Assembly (NCBI GenBank): GCA_950106755.1 | Contig: OX467090.1 | Location: 5,642,001-5,706,000, forward strand | Direction: 5' to 3' | Length of the DNA stretch: 64,000 nt | From: Climacium dendroides | Lineage: Eukaryota; Streptophyta; Bryopsida; Hypnales; Climaciaceae | Part shown: one piece after another, positions 25,202 through 37,795 of the stretch | How positions within the stretch are numbered: the stretch's first letter is position 1 | How the letters are laid out: the number at the start of each line of letters is the position of its first letter | Notes under the pieces: model-generated | Seen by the model: the letters and a program-made list of their open reading frames with translations, nothing else | Databases searched by the model: none | What the model was told of the DNA's origin: nothing | Program-made: the position numbers and the translations under genes

Positions 25202-25511
25202 ATTAGCAATTCCGTTAGTCCAAATCAGGTTTGATAATCTCCAAAATAATGAATAAAGTATTTAAAAAAGAAAAGAAAAAAGATTGGAATGTTCTAATGA
25301 GTGGTACAGTATGAAATGGCTCGGGTCTGTTGAATTTTGTTGCAGCTCCTCACATGGATTGGCAACTGAACACGAAATGTAGATTTCTTCATAAATGAGC
25401 TCACATGCATATTGCGTACTGGCCCAAAGCTGGTGGAGACAGCCAGGGACCAGTGTTCCCTAATCTAGCGAAATTTTGCTCTGTTTCTACCAAATTTTTG
25501 TGTGTGCTTAA
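25202..25511. other. Intergenic DNA
   Basis: Nothing recognisable is seen. It ends in TTAA at 25508-25511, the left target site of the next element. Confidence 0.4.
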
Positions 25512-26484
25512 CCCCTCACCGCCCAAGGGGACCAAAAGTGTCCTCACACAGTCTAGCAGTCAACTTCAAAGTTCTGTAACTTTTGCATCCAATGTCCAAA
25601 TTCAATAAAACTTGTTGGGAAAGTTGCGCATAATAGTCTACTTTTTGTGGTAAAATTTTCAAATCTATCCAAGATGTAATGAGTTTTTGAAAGCCATTCA
25701 AAGTTCGCAGGTTCAATTTGAGTTCACCACACTGCAATGAGATGGCTGCAACTTCGGGGGCTTGTACCTTTTTCATCAAATGTTAGTTTTCAATAAAATT
25801 TGTTGGGTTTTGTTCCCCATAAAGTCTACTTATTGTGATAAAATTTTCATGTCAATCCAAGTTGTTTTGAATGCTTGGGAGCAATTTGAAGTTCAAAATC
25901 CAGACATTTTTGCATTACAGGGAACTTTGGCGGCTTATAACTTCTTCAGACAGGGTTTGTTTTCAATAATTTTTGTTGGAAAAGTTGCGCATACTAGTCT
26001 AGTTCTTGTGGTAAAATTTTCATATCAATCCAAGAAGTTATGATTGACTGAGAAGCATTTTAGTAGAGGTAGGTTCAGCCATAGATGTGTTTTTTTGCTA
26101 CTTTTTTCACTGTTTTTTGACATTTCAAAACAATTTTGCAAATGCAATGAGCCAATTGAATGATTTTTTTTTCCACCAAAGTGTTTGTCTTTTGATTTTA
26201 AATCACTTTGTAGTTTAAAGTTTTTTCATTTGAGTAGGTTTAGAAATCGAATTTCACCTCCAAATGTGTTTTTAGGAAAATTTCAGCATCTTTTATCAAC
26301 ACTAAAACATTATAATCTTTCAATCTATACGGTCAAATGACCCCAAATTTGACTTACACCAACTACAACATGCACACTACAAGATTGTACGGTTGAGATT
26401 TTCAGAACTTACTCAAATTTAGACTTATAACACTCAAAAAGCAAGGTTGTTTTTTGACATGGTTAGGCCTTGGGCGGTGAGGGG
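25512..26484. mobile_element. TTAA-flanked (piggyBac-like) element, 973 bp
   Basis: The ends are a perfect 17-base inverted repeat, CCCCTCACCGCCCAAGG, with TTAA immediately outside on both sides (25508-25511 and 26485-26488). Inside are about three degenerate tandem units of roughly 175-190 bases keyed on TTCAATAAAANTTGTTGG, then GTGGTAAAATTTTCA, near 25600, 25790 and 25965. The right part (TCTTTCAATCTATAC, TACAAGATT) matches the 13407-14153 element. No transposase frame exists, so it must have been moved in trans. TTAA use fits piggyBac; Kolobok or Sola3 cannot be excluded. Confidence 0.75.
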
Positions 26485-26687
26485 TTAACCCTGGAGCGCT
26501 CCTACATCCATTTTTTGGATAATGAACAATTTGAATTTCTTGTTTCTATCTCGTTTCTGCTTGGATGAAAGTCATTCAAATTTTTGGTGATACTTTATCA
26601 AGTTCTTGTCTTATCTAATGGTTGAATTTGGTGTTACTAGAATACAAATTTTTCTAAAATTACAAATGTGGAAGTGTGTCAAGTGGT

Positions 26688-27062
26688 CAAATTGCATTGA
26701 TTTTAGTTCAAAACTAGGTTTGCAAAAATGAGGTCATAGATGTAATGAATACAAAAATTTCAAAAATCACCATGTCAAAAGAACCTCATTTTGAATCCAC
26801 TCCAATACGTTTTGCTCAAAAAATGATAATATTTTGCCTGTAATCAAATTTAGAAGGAATTTTGAAATTTCCTTTTCCAAATTTATAGAAAATTATTGGT
26901 GATAGCATTGGTGAATCTAACCATATGGATGGAATGTAAAACTCAAAAATCTACAACTTTTCTTTGTATATCACTTCCAAAATATTCTTCCAAATAGTAT
27001 CTTATAATGATTTTTTCCAAATTGTCAATTCTAGAGAAGAATCCAGATGTTTAGGGGTTAAA
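26688..27062 (-). repeat. Dispersed repeat, inverted partner of 9103-9463
   Basis: It matches 9103-9463 on the opposite strand over about 370 bases. It ends TTTAGGGGTTAA, so a TTAA site borders it. The sequence 26485-27062 may be a second TTAA element lying head-to-tail with 25512-26484, but its ends are only weakly inverted. Confidence 0.55.
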
Positions 27063-28169
27063 CGCACAGTGTGAAACACATAGTGTAGAATTTTAGAGTT
27101 TTTAAAAATTTTGAGCAATTCTACTCCCATCATCAACAGGTGGATGCAAAAGCAGGTATTCATCCATTGAAACTTTAGCATTCATTATGGGATTTGAAAA
27201 TTAGGGTTAGCAAAGTTTTTACCTACATCGTTCGATTGGAGCTAGGCGGCTCTATCGTAGCCATCTTCTCCTTTGTCACCTCCCCCTGTAGCCAGGGTTT
27301 AGCACCAACGTCCCCTCTACATCCTGTAGGTTTAGTTGTAATTCTCCATGGTACTTGTACGTTTAGCAGACAATTTTCCTTGTTGCATTTACTTAAAAGT
27401 TGTCATTCTTGGAAATTGGTCCGTTCTCAATACGAGAGTTATTCTTGGGTTTTCAACGAGCGACGACATTTTCTAGAAATTTGCTTTTTAGTAGTAGTGC
27501 CAAATCTGCCAATTCCTTTCTGATGTGAAAATTTGAGGGACGTTGAAAGAATTGTCTCCCATGCATATACTCCAATGGGGAAATGGAGACTATTTGGCTT
27601 CAATGCGTGTTTAGGGTTCCAATTTTGGATGGCTTGGGCACTGGGTGGTTCATTAGAAAATTGCAGGAAGCGCTCTCCAATGTGTATTGCGGACTTCTAG
27701 AGTTTTAAGCGGGTCCAACCAACTTGTAGCTTGCACCTGCTAAAGACAACATGAAATATTCACATTCCTTTGACGATGCACTCTCCAACTCTTTCCTCGT
27801 GTGCTTGTGCTTTTTGTGAATTGTGCTTATTGTACTTGTATTTTTCTGTTTCCAAATCGGTGAATTGTTGTTGCTTGCTTTTCTGCTTTGTTCGTCTTGT
27901 GCGTGTGTTCGGGATGTGTACTTTTGCTCTTGTGGTTTTTTCTTGTGGGTGGCTAGGTGCAGGGCAATGATAGTACAATAGTACCAAGTTAATATTGCTT
28001 GAGAAATTCCGCATAAGGACTTTTGGTTCTTCGCGTAATTCGATCAGGTTAGGGAAATACCTCCTAGCGTTTGCTTCAATTGAGGTGACTTGCATCTCGG
28101 AGACCCATTTGTCCAATTCCTTACCTGAACCGCTTCCTTTTACTCTCAAAGGCGACAATCTGCTCGACA
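27063..28169. other. Intergenic DNA upstream of the hAT pseudogene
   Basis: This stretch is somewhat GC-richer than the flanks. Frames at 27194-27523 (plus), 27760-28188 (minus) and 27995-28180 (plus) have no recognisable domain. It may hold the promoter and first exon of the transposase gene that follows. Confidence 0.35.
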
Positions 28170-31049
28170 GAAGTGGTTGAACTAACACCTGAGATCAATG
28201 ATGGCAAACAAGCCCTTGTTTTGAAGCTACGCAAATGTCGAAAAATTGAGCCTAGCACTGTGATGAGGAAATGGCAAGAAGTGTGGGCTTGTCGCTTTAC
28301 GTGGAGAAAGTAGAGTTTGATGCTTTTGGAATTCTCACTAGGGTTGTGTGCAAGACGTGTAGTAAGCGGCCAGAAGAAGATTTTGGTGCCTAAAGGTGAC
28401 AACCTTGAAAAGCACAAGGGGAAGCGCTCTTGCAAGTACGACAGTGAGCCTATCACAAATTTGAAGAAAGACGACACTTATCTCAAGCGTGATTACAAAC
28501 ACATTCAATTCACCAAGGTGTGGGCAAAGCATTGTGTGGCTGGCACTATTGAGGACCAACTAATCATAGGCTTGGAAGGTGAAACGAGTAGAAAGGCAAT
28601 ACAATTTTCAACTTTGTTTCAAGTTCACAATTTGAGTCGGCCCATGTGCATCTATGAGCGAGAGCAATATTTATTAAGGCACTTAAAGGTAAAGAAGGTT
28701 CTGAAAAATCATTGGTCCAAAACATCAGGGTGGGAAATGAGTGAACATCTTTATTCTTATGTCTATTCTACTTTAAAAGTTGTCTTGCAATTTGTCAGGT
28801 TTGTGTCTATCTTTGCTAATGAAGTAACAATAGTCGATAACACATTAGGGATTGGTATTCATGTATATGCTGTAGAATCTTGGGAAAGAGTCCCATACTT
28901 GCTCTATTTGTCTTGTGTATCTAACTGTGGGACTACAGATCACCTCACAGACGTGATAATGCATGCATTACTGGTCGAAGGACTTAGTTGTGACAAAATC
29001 GCTAGTAAACTTGTGTCTTTTGGGCAGATGGTGTAAGCACGTTTTAGGGACCAAAAATTGGAGTGTCCATCTAGATTCATGAAAAATGGATGCCATTCTG
29101 CTTAGGAGTAAGTTGTGCAAGTCATCGCATCAATTTGGTTGTTGAAACTCTATCTAACTATCCCATGGTGTCTAGGTTGGAGGCCCTGTGTCAATTTCTA
29201 TACTTTTATTTTTGTCGCTACCACAAATGCCATACGGAATTACAAAAGTTGGTTGATCTTGTAGAGACAAAGGAGAATAAGAAATCGTAGAATGTCAACA
29301 CTAAGTGGATCTCAATGCGTAGTCTAGCGCAACGGATCATGTCTAAGTACAAAACTCTCGTAGTGATGATGGGCCTTGATATGGAGGCCAAAACGAATGC
29401 TACAGCGGCCATGAACTTTGGTTATCTGGCCGATGTTGAGGTGCTTTTATTTCTTGCGTGCTTCATCCCCTTGCTCAATGTTGTGTACTACCTTATCAAA
29501 CTTTCCTAGTCTCGAGATGTTTTCATTTTTGACTTCGCCTAGTCCATAAAGGTCTATCAAGTAGACTTGGCAAGGATGTTTGTCAATGACACTATAGCAT
29601 TCAAAACTCCAGAGTTCAGCCGATATGAAGAACTCATTTCCCTATCTTGCTCCGATTTGCCTTTAGAGTGGAGGGATATGTTAGAGGAGCCTAACACTTC
29701 ATATTTGTTCTTTAACTTTGGAATCACGACCGCGTTTCTCTATTGCCACTGCAAGCTGACAAGAAATTAGAAATTTGTAATAGAGGAGGACTCCTTGGGC
29801 ACTCAGTCAAACATACAACGGCAATTTGCTAGTACGTCCTTTAGCCTTGTATTTTTCTTATTTTCATTTTTCTCATCTTCTATACTTCAAAGTCTTTTAT
29901 CTTTGTTACATTGTTTTGGTTGTTTGAGTGTAGGACTATGCGATTGTAAAGATTTGTTGCATTTTTATACCTTTGCATTTTTTCCAGTCTGCCATTTTTG
30001 TTTGCATTATTTCATTTTTTGTCTAGTGGTTAGGGTGGTCTTTTGCTCCACTTCTTTTGGTTGATTCCCTTAGGTTGCTTAGGGTGGCTGATGTCTTTGA
30101 AGTGGCATATTTTCTTAAGGTATCCAATTACAATTTGGTGAAGGTAAGCTACCGATTACTAATTTGGTGAAGGTAAGCTGCTGTTTGGTGAAGGTAAGCT
30201 ATTGTTCAGTAAAGATAAGTTGCTATTGAGTGAAGGTAAGTTACGTTTTTTTGTAAAGGTAAGTTGCGTTTTTTGTAAAGGTAAGTTGCGGTTTTGTTGA
30301 AGCAAGTTGTGATTTTTTGGAAGGTAACTTGCGGATTTGGTGAAGGTAAGCTCCCAATTACTACTTATGAGGGAATAGCTATTTAGCAATTCTCAATAAG
30401 TATTACTGACTATTGTATTTCTCTCTGGCAGAAATCACCTAGTCCCTCTCAGATGAATTCAATAGGCGATTCCCGTAGTAGGAGTTGCTAGATGCGTTCA
30501 GAATAATTTATTTGCAGTATTGGAAGCAAGTAGGTGTAGAAGAGAAATTCAATCACCATTTAGCAATTCTCAAGAAATTACTCTCACCCAAAAGTGTTCA
30601 ATGTAGGAAAGGCACTGTAGGAAGGAAAAACGACCTTTACATCGCCTAAAATGTTGTTTGCTTTGAAACTTGACAATCAACAAGGGTTGTTCAAGATGAC
30701 TATGAAAGCTAATTGTGATGCAACATGTGCATCATCTTCCAAGGTTAATCATGTGATCTTGCTCTAGCGGGATTTATCTCAATCACAGCATTTAACCAAG
30801 TTCATTTCTAAATACTTCAAACTTATAGAAATTGGTTGTTGTCTTGTGCTAGGTTCGATGGATGATGAGGGTTGTTTTTCCACGCTCAAGTTTCTCAAGT
30901 CTTGCTAGAGGAACCACCTAGGCAAGCACTTGACATTGGTGGTGTGGATGTTCAGACAAAAGTATTACAGCTTAGAGAATTTTCCATATAAGGAGGCCAT
31001 TGAGTTATAGAAAAATGCAGTGAAACATGGGTGGCATGGGGATGTTTAA
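28170..31049 (+). pseudogene. Decayed hAT transposase gene, copy 2
   Basis: The translation lines up with copy 1 (36251-42902) along its length. In order: a TTF/BED-like zinc finger (CKTC, then KHKGKRSC) at about 28340-28440; a block with RPMCIYE and NHWSKTSGWEMSEHLY; the first part of the RNase H-like core with DNTLGIGIHVYAVESWERVP; the DGVSTF block at 29027-29044; SHRINLVVE; SRDVFIFDF; and the C-terminal hAT dimerisation region with LGSMDDEGCFSTL and ending FPYKEAIEL. It is dead: eleven in-frame TAG codons (29045, 29072, 29288, 29507, 29540, 30440, 30476, 30479, 30765, 30906, 31008), one TAA (30647), and frameshifts near 28300, 29025 and 30655. An intron with the GGTAAG array probably spans about 29770-30430. 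No terminal repeats or 8-bp duplication were found. Compared with copy 1 it lacks the intron at 41576-41747. Confidence 0.75.
30133..30352 (+). repeat. Minisatellite of GAAGGTAAGNTGC units, about ten copies
   Basis: Units of about 20-27 bases share TTGGTGAAGGTAAGTTGCG with variation. Seven contain GGTAAG, identical to a plant 5' splice-site core on the sense strand of the surrounding transposase gene. The array lies in what looks like its intron. Confidence 0.8.
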
Positions 31050-31505
31050 CATGCTATTGCATTATGAGTATCTTTCTTGTCCATGAGCCATACATTTCAT
31101 GACATTTACTTTGTTTTGGTACTCAAACATTCTATGTTGTCTTAACATTGAACTTCATAGTGCTTGGACTAGCACACTTGAACAAGGAGGAGCTCTAAGC
31201 AAGGAGGAATGCGGGGCGGCATTGACCTTCGGAGAGGCTGCTATAACATTGGCCTTCTTCATTCTAACTTTTGCAGCTAATGTTGTTTGTTTATTTTGTG
31301 GTGTGTATGTGCAGATCATTGACACTGCGGTAGGGCAGACTTGCTCTTAGAGCAAGGAGGGTTCAAATCCCTTGTCAATGTTTTAAGTTTAACTTTCAAA
31401 TGGTTTTTGTGTGTGCAGATTTGGCTTCTTTCCTACTTCTATCACTTTTGCTTTACAGATTTTGTGGGTGTTTGGGGAGTTTCATTGTTTGATCATTTAC
31501 ATGTT

Positions 31506-31587
31506 CATTTGTTTGAATTGGTTCATTCATACGTACATTTGTTTGAATTGGTTCATTCATACGTACATTTGTTTGAATTGGTTCATT
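31506..31587. repeat. Tandem repeat, 30-bp unit, 2.7 copies
   Basis: Units CATTTGTTTGAATTGGTTCA plus TTCATACGTA lie at 31506-31535 and 31536-31565, with a partial unit to 31587. The copies are identical, so the array is young. Confidence 0.9.
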
Positions 31588-32689
31588 TCTTTTAGTTGGT
31601 TCCTTATTTGTGGTATGTTTGTAAGCATTGGGTTGTTGTTTGTAAATAATGATCTATTATATCTAAGCAATGGAATTTGGACTTGGCTTAAAAAATGAAG
31701 GCACCCAGTACACAAAAAATTTGTTATTTTTCCACAAACTCTCCAAGCAATTCGTAAATTCAACCAATAAGAGTCTTGGGAATTAGTTTGCCATAAACAC
31801 TTCATTAGCACACTTATTTCAAGTTGCGCTCTACCAGACCCAAAAAATTTATCAATAATTCTAGCTTTTTTTGGAGAATTTATCAAGCATTTTCTACGGT
31901 AATCTATGGTAATTCACGGAAATAGCCCCATGTCAGACACGGTTATAGCATACCTGCAAATTACCATATATGTATTCTGGGAACGTTGCCAAAGATCAGA
32001 CCTGGTTTCCATGATTCTCGTGTGGAAGCCAGTTTCTCACTTGCCATTGCACTCAGAGGCCGGCATGGCAGTTTTCATCACATCAATGAAAGTGCCAATG
32101 TTCAGGAAAAATCGGTGGCCAATTCAAGTTGGTTGACAAAATTGGGGGAAATAAAGTAAACTTACTACTTGTAATTTGGAAACATCAGCAAGAAAAAAAA
32201 AGTTGAAGAAATCTACGTAATTTCTATGCAAAGTAGAAAATGGAGAAAGTAAATGGACTCACGGGACCTAAAAAACAAGTTTCATTCAAAGAGGGTTTTT
32301 TGGCCAAAGATCCAACCTTTAGATGACTTGGAAACTTTGTCACTTGAAGTTGGGGGTATTTTCCTACATTGTATTGGATTTTATTGTTACTTTGTGTTTG
32401 GTGGCTTGGACCAAACTCTTTGGGTCCGGATTGGGTTGTGTACCTATATTTTGAGCATATAGTGAGGTAGAGGTTTTACACCCCATTCATCCATCCAATT
32501 TTAACATTTTTTTTAATTCCCCAATCCCCCCGCGATCCAAATTAAATATTTTTGTTAGTCCCCAACCCAACCTCCAACCCAACCTAAACCCTAAATATCT
32601 CCTCCACCTCTAATTTGTAATTTCAAATTGACACAAGGTTCTATAATTGATATGGGATTTTAGAGTATATATGTATACGTCTTTTGTAC

Positions 32690-32870
32690 TCATATTCATA
32701 TCCATACTTATATCCATATCTATTTTTTATACTTGTATCCATCTTCTATATCCATATCAGTACCTATAGTTGTACCCGTATCCATATATGTTTTTTTACA
32801 TGTATCCATATCTATCTTTTATATTTGTATCTGTATCCATATCTATATCTGTATTCTAGATCAACGACTT
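32690..32870. repeat. Degenerate TATCCA/TATCTA hexamer array
   Basis: About 180 bases are built from TATCCATATC, TATCTATAT and TGTATCCAT words at near-6-base periodicity. Open frames through it are low complexity (Tyr/Ser/Ile-rich). Confidence 0.7.
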
Positions 32871-34724
32871 GGAGATTGGTTTTATTTTTTTTCTATGGGA
32901 AGATCTACAGTTTGAAATTTTTTTTTAAATAAAAGAGGGGGGACAAGGGTGGGGGTGCATCTTTTCATCAGATAGTTACCTTCTCATATGTTGACTGTTA
33001 GTTATGACTTTGCTTCTCTCACCTTAGCTTTTAAAGAAATGAAATGGTTTTAGTTTTGAAATTTGATTGTGGAAAATGTAAAATAATCCCGCCAAAAACT
33101 ATGTTCTTTGGTTTTGTGTTCCATTTCCTTTTATCAATGGAAATTGTCCATAAGTTTCATGAAAAAACAAAAACAAAAATAATATAGGAATGGAAGGAAT
33201 AAGGTAGGACCATCCATTCCTAACCACAAATCCATATCCAACTTGTAGGGGGTAGTTATTTCCAACAAAAAATAGAACATATTTCCAACCAAAGTTTGGA
33301 ATGTGTTTTCTTTTCCCTCCTTTTCAAAGTTGTTTTAGTGAGGTCATGACACATGTCTCAAAGTAGTGAGCAAAAAAGTAGGAAGTTGTGAGCAATAAAG
33401 TAATAAGTGATGAGCATGAAAGTAGTTCTTAACCCCAAAGTGACATGGAATTTCTTCAATTGAAGAAACAATGCGTCAGGTGTTCAATTTTGAAAATTCT
33501 TGAATGCAAATTGGGGGCTTTGTAGGAAAATTGAACTATACAAAAGGAAAGTATACAAGTCCCTCGATCACATCAAAAAATTTGAACCGGTAATTTTATT
33601 CTTTAGCATATTTTTTCTCATGACAAAATGTTGTCTACACCTCAAAATAGGAGTAGTTGGCTGGGTTCTTTTGCCTTTGAGCACCAAGTATGGCAGCGAA
33701 ACTTTGAAATTTCCTGTTGAGTGGAACTAATGAATTGTTCCTCGGCAAATGAGCTGCCATGTCCACTTCTGAAATTAGCAAAATGACAAACACTTTGGCA
33801 TATTCGATGTCCTTTTTAGAGGCAGGTTGCAACACTTCAAATGGTATCTTTTACTTTGAATTTTTTTTAATAATAGATGCCATTTTGGGGGGATTTTAAT
33901 TAGTTTTAGGATGGAAAAAAAACATTCTATAATATATTTTCTATGGAGAATCGGACCAAGATTGGTTTGACACATTACATTAGAGAGGTTATTACACTAA
34001 GGAAGGGTCATTTGCATTCATGTCATTTGTATGGAGTCCATGTGAAGACCAACAATTTGTAATACTTTAAAGAGGTTTATTACTTTAAAGAATGTTGTTT
34101 ATTAGAAGTTCTATGGTAATTTTTAAGATATGGTGAATCATATATACCAACTTAAATTAATTATTAAGAGTGAATGATGATCCTTGATCTTTGATTGTCA
34201 TTGGTGTAGAGGGAATAGTAGTTGAAAACGATATGAGTATAGTTAAAGCATCCTTAGTGGATTGTGTTTAAAGTAACTACACCTAATCTTGACCACTTTC
34301 TAAAATTGACCACTCTAGGTTCTTACCTAAAATGTACTCCCACTATTCACGAGTCTATGGTTAGTTTAAAAACACCTATTTTCAATATTTTGAAATTTTT
34401 TAATTCATTAATAGGGTGTCCCCAAAATTCATTCTAAGATAATTTAGAATCTACTTTTGATAGTGAAGAAGACCCTATGAAAGCAATTTCAATGTAATAA
34501 TGGAAACCATACTAAATTGCTTATTTGCACAATTCTAGGTGTAGTTATCTCATGAGTCCACATTGACAAGTAACCAATGGAACTAAATGTTGTAATGAAA
34601 AATTAAATCCAATGGTCTTGCTAGTATGCACTATGTTTATGTGGGTTTGTCATATTGATCCTATGGCTAGTACTTTCAATCCTACTTTCAATTGTTGTAT
34701 TTTAGTGAGCTTGCAAACAAATTT

Positions 34725-34840
34725 GGAATGTATGCACTTGGTATTAAAGATTGTTGTTATTGTTATTACTAAAAGTTTTAGAAATGAATTTAGACCTACA
34801 TTTAGATTGGATTCACATTACAAGTGTGAACATACCTTAT
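34725..34840 (-). mobile_element. Small MITE, inverted partner of 14366-14500
   Basis: The reverse complement reads AAGGTATGTTCACACTTG, then GAATCCAATCTAAATGTAGG, matching 14366-14500 block for block. The opposite end carries TGCACTTGGTATTA. The element is short and non-coding. Confidence 0.5.
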
Positions 34841-35464
34841 GACATGGAATTTAAGCTTAGAAGGACGCTAAGCACCAGTAATGTCATTTGGATGGTGAAA
34901 CAATTCTTTATCATATTGAAAAATGGATGATTCTCAACACCTTTTGGAATTCAATATGCAACTTTATAGATGTTACATCTATACCATCGAGTTAATTCTT
35001 TGAGTCATAATAGTGGTTTTGTGATTTATTACATAGTAGTTTATAAAAAATGATATACCTATAGAATGCATTATAGTACTTTGATTTTCTTTTCCCATAA
35101 AACTTGCTTTTGACACTCAAAATGATTTCTTTTGCTTTCAATCAAAACTCACAACATTGAAGTTTCTAAAATCTAATGAATTTTTATTCCAACTAAAAAT
35201 TTGAAAATTTGCCAAAAATAAGCATTTTGTTGAGAGTTGAAGTTGAAGATCTGTAACTCTATAAATTTTAAGTGATGCAAAAGTTTTCTTCTAAAACCAT
35301 ATCTTGTACTATAACTATGATTTTGGTTTTGGGTTGGTGATTGTAAACTACATTTGGCGTAGTTATGTGTTCCTGAAGTACAAATTCCATAGCTTTGGAA
35401 GTAATTTGCATCCGAGCTTGCAAATTTTAGAGGATGGACTTGAAACTGTTTCTAGCATTGAGGT

Positions 35465-36250
35465 TGGAGCAGTGTTTTTTTTTCTGGCGATTTGGAGCAA
35501 AAAAGCACCAAATTTTTTTGGCCAGCACCAGGCCTATAGGAAAAAAACAGGCTGAAAAGGGCATAAATCGCCTATGACCGCGCACGGTCACAGGCCCTGG
35601 TGTCAATTTCGCTTGGAACGGTCGAGGAACTCTTCTCGATGTCGCCAGCGCCGCCTACCTCATCGCTTTCACTTTCTGAGTGATACAACCTGCTTTGCCT
35701 CAAAGTGTCTCTTGATTTGCAATTTGAATGCCACCTTCTCTCCCAATTTTACGTCTTGAAGGCCACCTTCTCTGCTGCATTCAATTGTGTTGTTGCCACT
35801 TTCGCTGTGTTAATGTATCCCTCATAGCCCACTCTGCAATGGCTTAGGGTTATATGGAGTCGACAACAAATCCTTACTTCTGCATTGATAGCCACTTCAT
35901 TTTGTTAGTGAAGCTCCGAACGCCACATTGAATTCCAACCTGGGTAGGGTGTGGCCACACTTCCTAAATCTCTGTGGAATTATGGCTGCCTTTGAATTCC
36001 ACAATCGTCGAGGGCCGTTGCACATTCTACAGCGGCAACAGCGCTGGATTTTAAGTGCGATTTGGAATTGGAAAACTGTATGGCAAGGCAAACCAGTATC
36101 CTCCTCTTTAGTTTCGTTGAGCATGCTTTGTATTTCTTCAGTGGAATTAGGGGGGTGGGAGTTGTGTTTTGCTTTGTCGGAATTGCGGTTGGGGAATTGT
36201 GTTATCACATTGGGCATCGGCAGGTGCTTTGTGGCTTGTGGTTGGGGAAG
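35465..36250 (+). other. GC-richer 5' region of hAT copy 1
   Basis: Composition shifts to GC-rich from about 35560. CAGTGTTTTTTTTTCTGG at 35468 resembles a hAT-type terminus but no matching right end was found. A small palindrome (GACCGCGCACGGTC) lies at about 35576-35589. It is likely the leader or promoter of the gene starting at 36251. Confidence 0.3.
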
Positions 36251-36589
36251 ATGGCAGACTCCACTTCTAGTCCGGTCGATATTGGTTTTGCGAGCGCAGC
36301 AAAGGCAACGCATGATTGGAAGACGACAGAGAGGCGTGAACGACGATTGATCCGATTGCAGCAAGAGGCGAAGGCGGCTGAGCGGGTTGCTCAAGCATCA
36401 AAGCGGGCGCTCGAGGTAGAGGCCAGAAAGATAGCGGCGTCTCGAAAGACGATGTGCAGCTACTTCACGTCAACGAGGAACTTCTTGAATCGTGGGCCTT
36501 TACAAAGTAGCGACATAGGCGGCATTGGTGTGGGGTCTTCGAGTGCACAATTGACGGAGATGGAGTGTGACAACTTGTCGTAGCACAAG

Positions 36590-37795
36590 GTGAGCAATTC
36601 CCTTGTTATACTCTCAAAAACCCTCTAGAGCATAACAAAAATGACCCTAAAGATCGAACCCGCGGGATTCTATGAAGTAACTAGCTTTATCATACCATTA
36701 AGACTTCACCAACATAACAATTCCGGTTTCCGGTTTCAGATCTACCGACCGGAAACACCAAAAACCACCCGAAAGCTACCAACTAGATCTCTCAACTTCC
36801 TATCCTGCTGGTATTTCGGTCCGCTTATACACATTCAAATCAAAGATAGGACTAATCCGGTCCAGTTGGTAACCCTAACCAATCCGTTCCAGTCAGTCCT
36901 TTCCTCTCTTTCACTCACATCTAGTTTGTTTTAGCCTCTGTTTGACCATCAGAGGGGTCGCCTCTTATACTTGAGAGTGGTAGGCCCACCACTCCTTCCG
37001 TGACTTATAGTGGCTGAAGACCCACTTACCTATTCTAACAATTTCCTACTCTTTCTCGGATCCGGTTTGATCCCTCACAGTAGCACATGTAAGAATCCGG
37101 CTACATGTCACACAGAGATCCTCCGTACGATCCACTCATACTACAACGACCTCGGAGTATATTCTTTTATCCGTGCGAAGCTAAGTGAACCTAAGTACAC
37201 ATCACTAGCTCAAGCGATTCTGTTTACCCAACAGGATAGTGAGACCTCACAGGAGATCGGACACTCAACCGGATTTCCCACCCAGGAGTTCTAGCGCAGC
37301 TAAGGAATCCCTCCCTATCCGCCTAGCCTAACAACGACTTTCTCACTCGGAACTTAGTAAACTCAAGATCTGCTGAGGAACTGTAACATACTCAAACTCT
37401 TCAACTCTTCGCTCACATGCAAAGACAGAGAACACAACACTCAAGGGGAGAACTCACTCCTCAATCCACTCGTGCCTTCCTAACTCCTCAACATTCCGCT
37501 CTACCAACCTCGGGAAATACAAAACAATGAAAGAGCATAATAGAAAACACAAGAAAATTGGAAGAAGAAGACTCCTAGCTCACCTTGCGGTGGCTGATTT
37601 TATACTTAAAAAGAATTTACAACTAAAGCTGGAGATCACGGAAAAGTGCTCGCGCGCCGAGCGAAAAATCCAGATCTTATCCATAAGACTAATTTAGGTT
37701 CCAATTCCGGTCCTAACTAACTAACTAACCAACCAGTTTCCTATTCACACAAAAGCTGAAACTAATCTTATCCTAACTATTCTCTAGCAACTTAA
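36590..37795. other. Intron 1 of hAT copy 1, left flank of the nested element
   Basis: This stretch is unusually rich in CCGG and CCGGTT words (also 38-40.1 kb), unlike the rest of the window. Open frames at 36641-36934 and 37010-37294 have no domain. It is probably part of the nested element; no long terminal repeat pair could be matched with the right flank at 39.5-40.2 kb. Confidence 0.4.

Larger units (their letters stand above)
31050..35464. other. AT-rich intergenic DNA with scattered repeats
   Basis: No gene is seen. It holds a 30-bp tandem repeat (31506-31587), a TATCCA-type array (32690-32870), a relative of the 2204-2619 element (about 33235-33430), a rearranged relative of the 12581 element (about 33975-34120) and an inverted copy of the 14366 MITE (about 34725-34840). 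An AACCCAACC / AAACCCTAAA stretch at 32570-32600 is telomere-like but too short to call. Confidence 0.45.
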
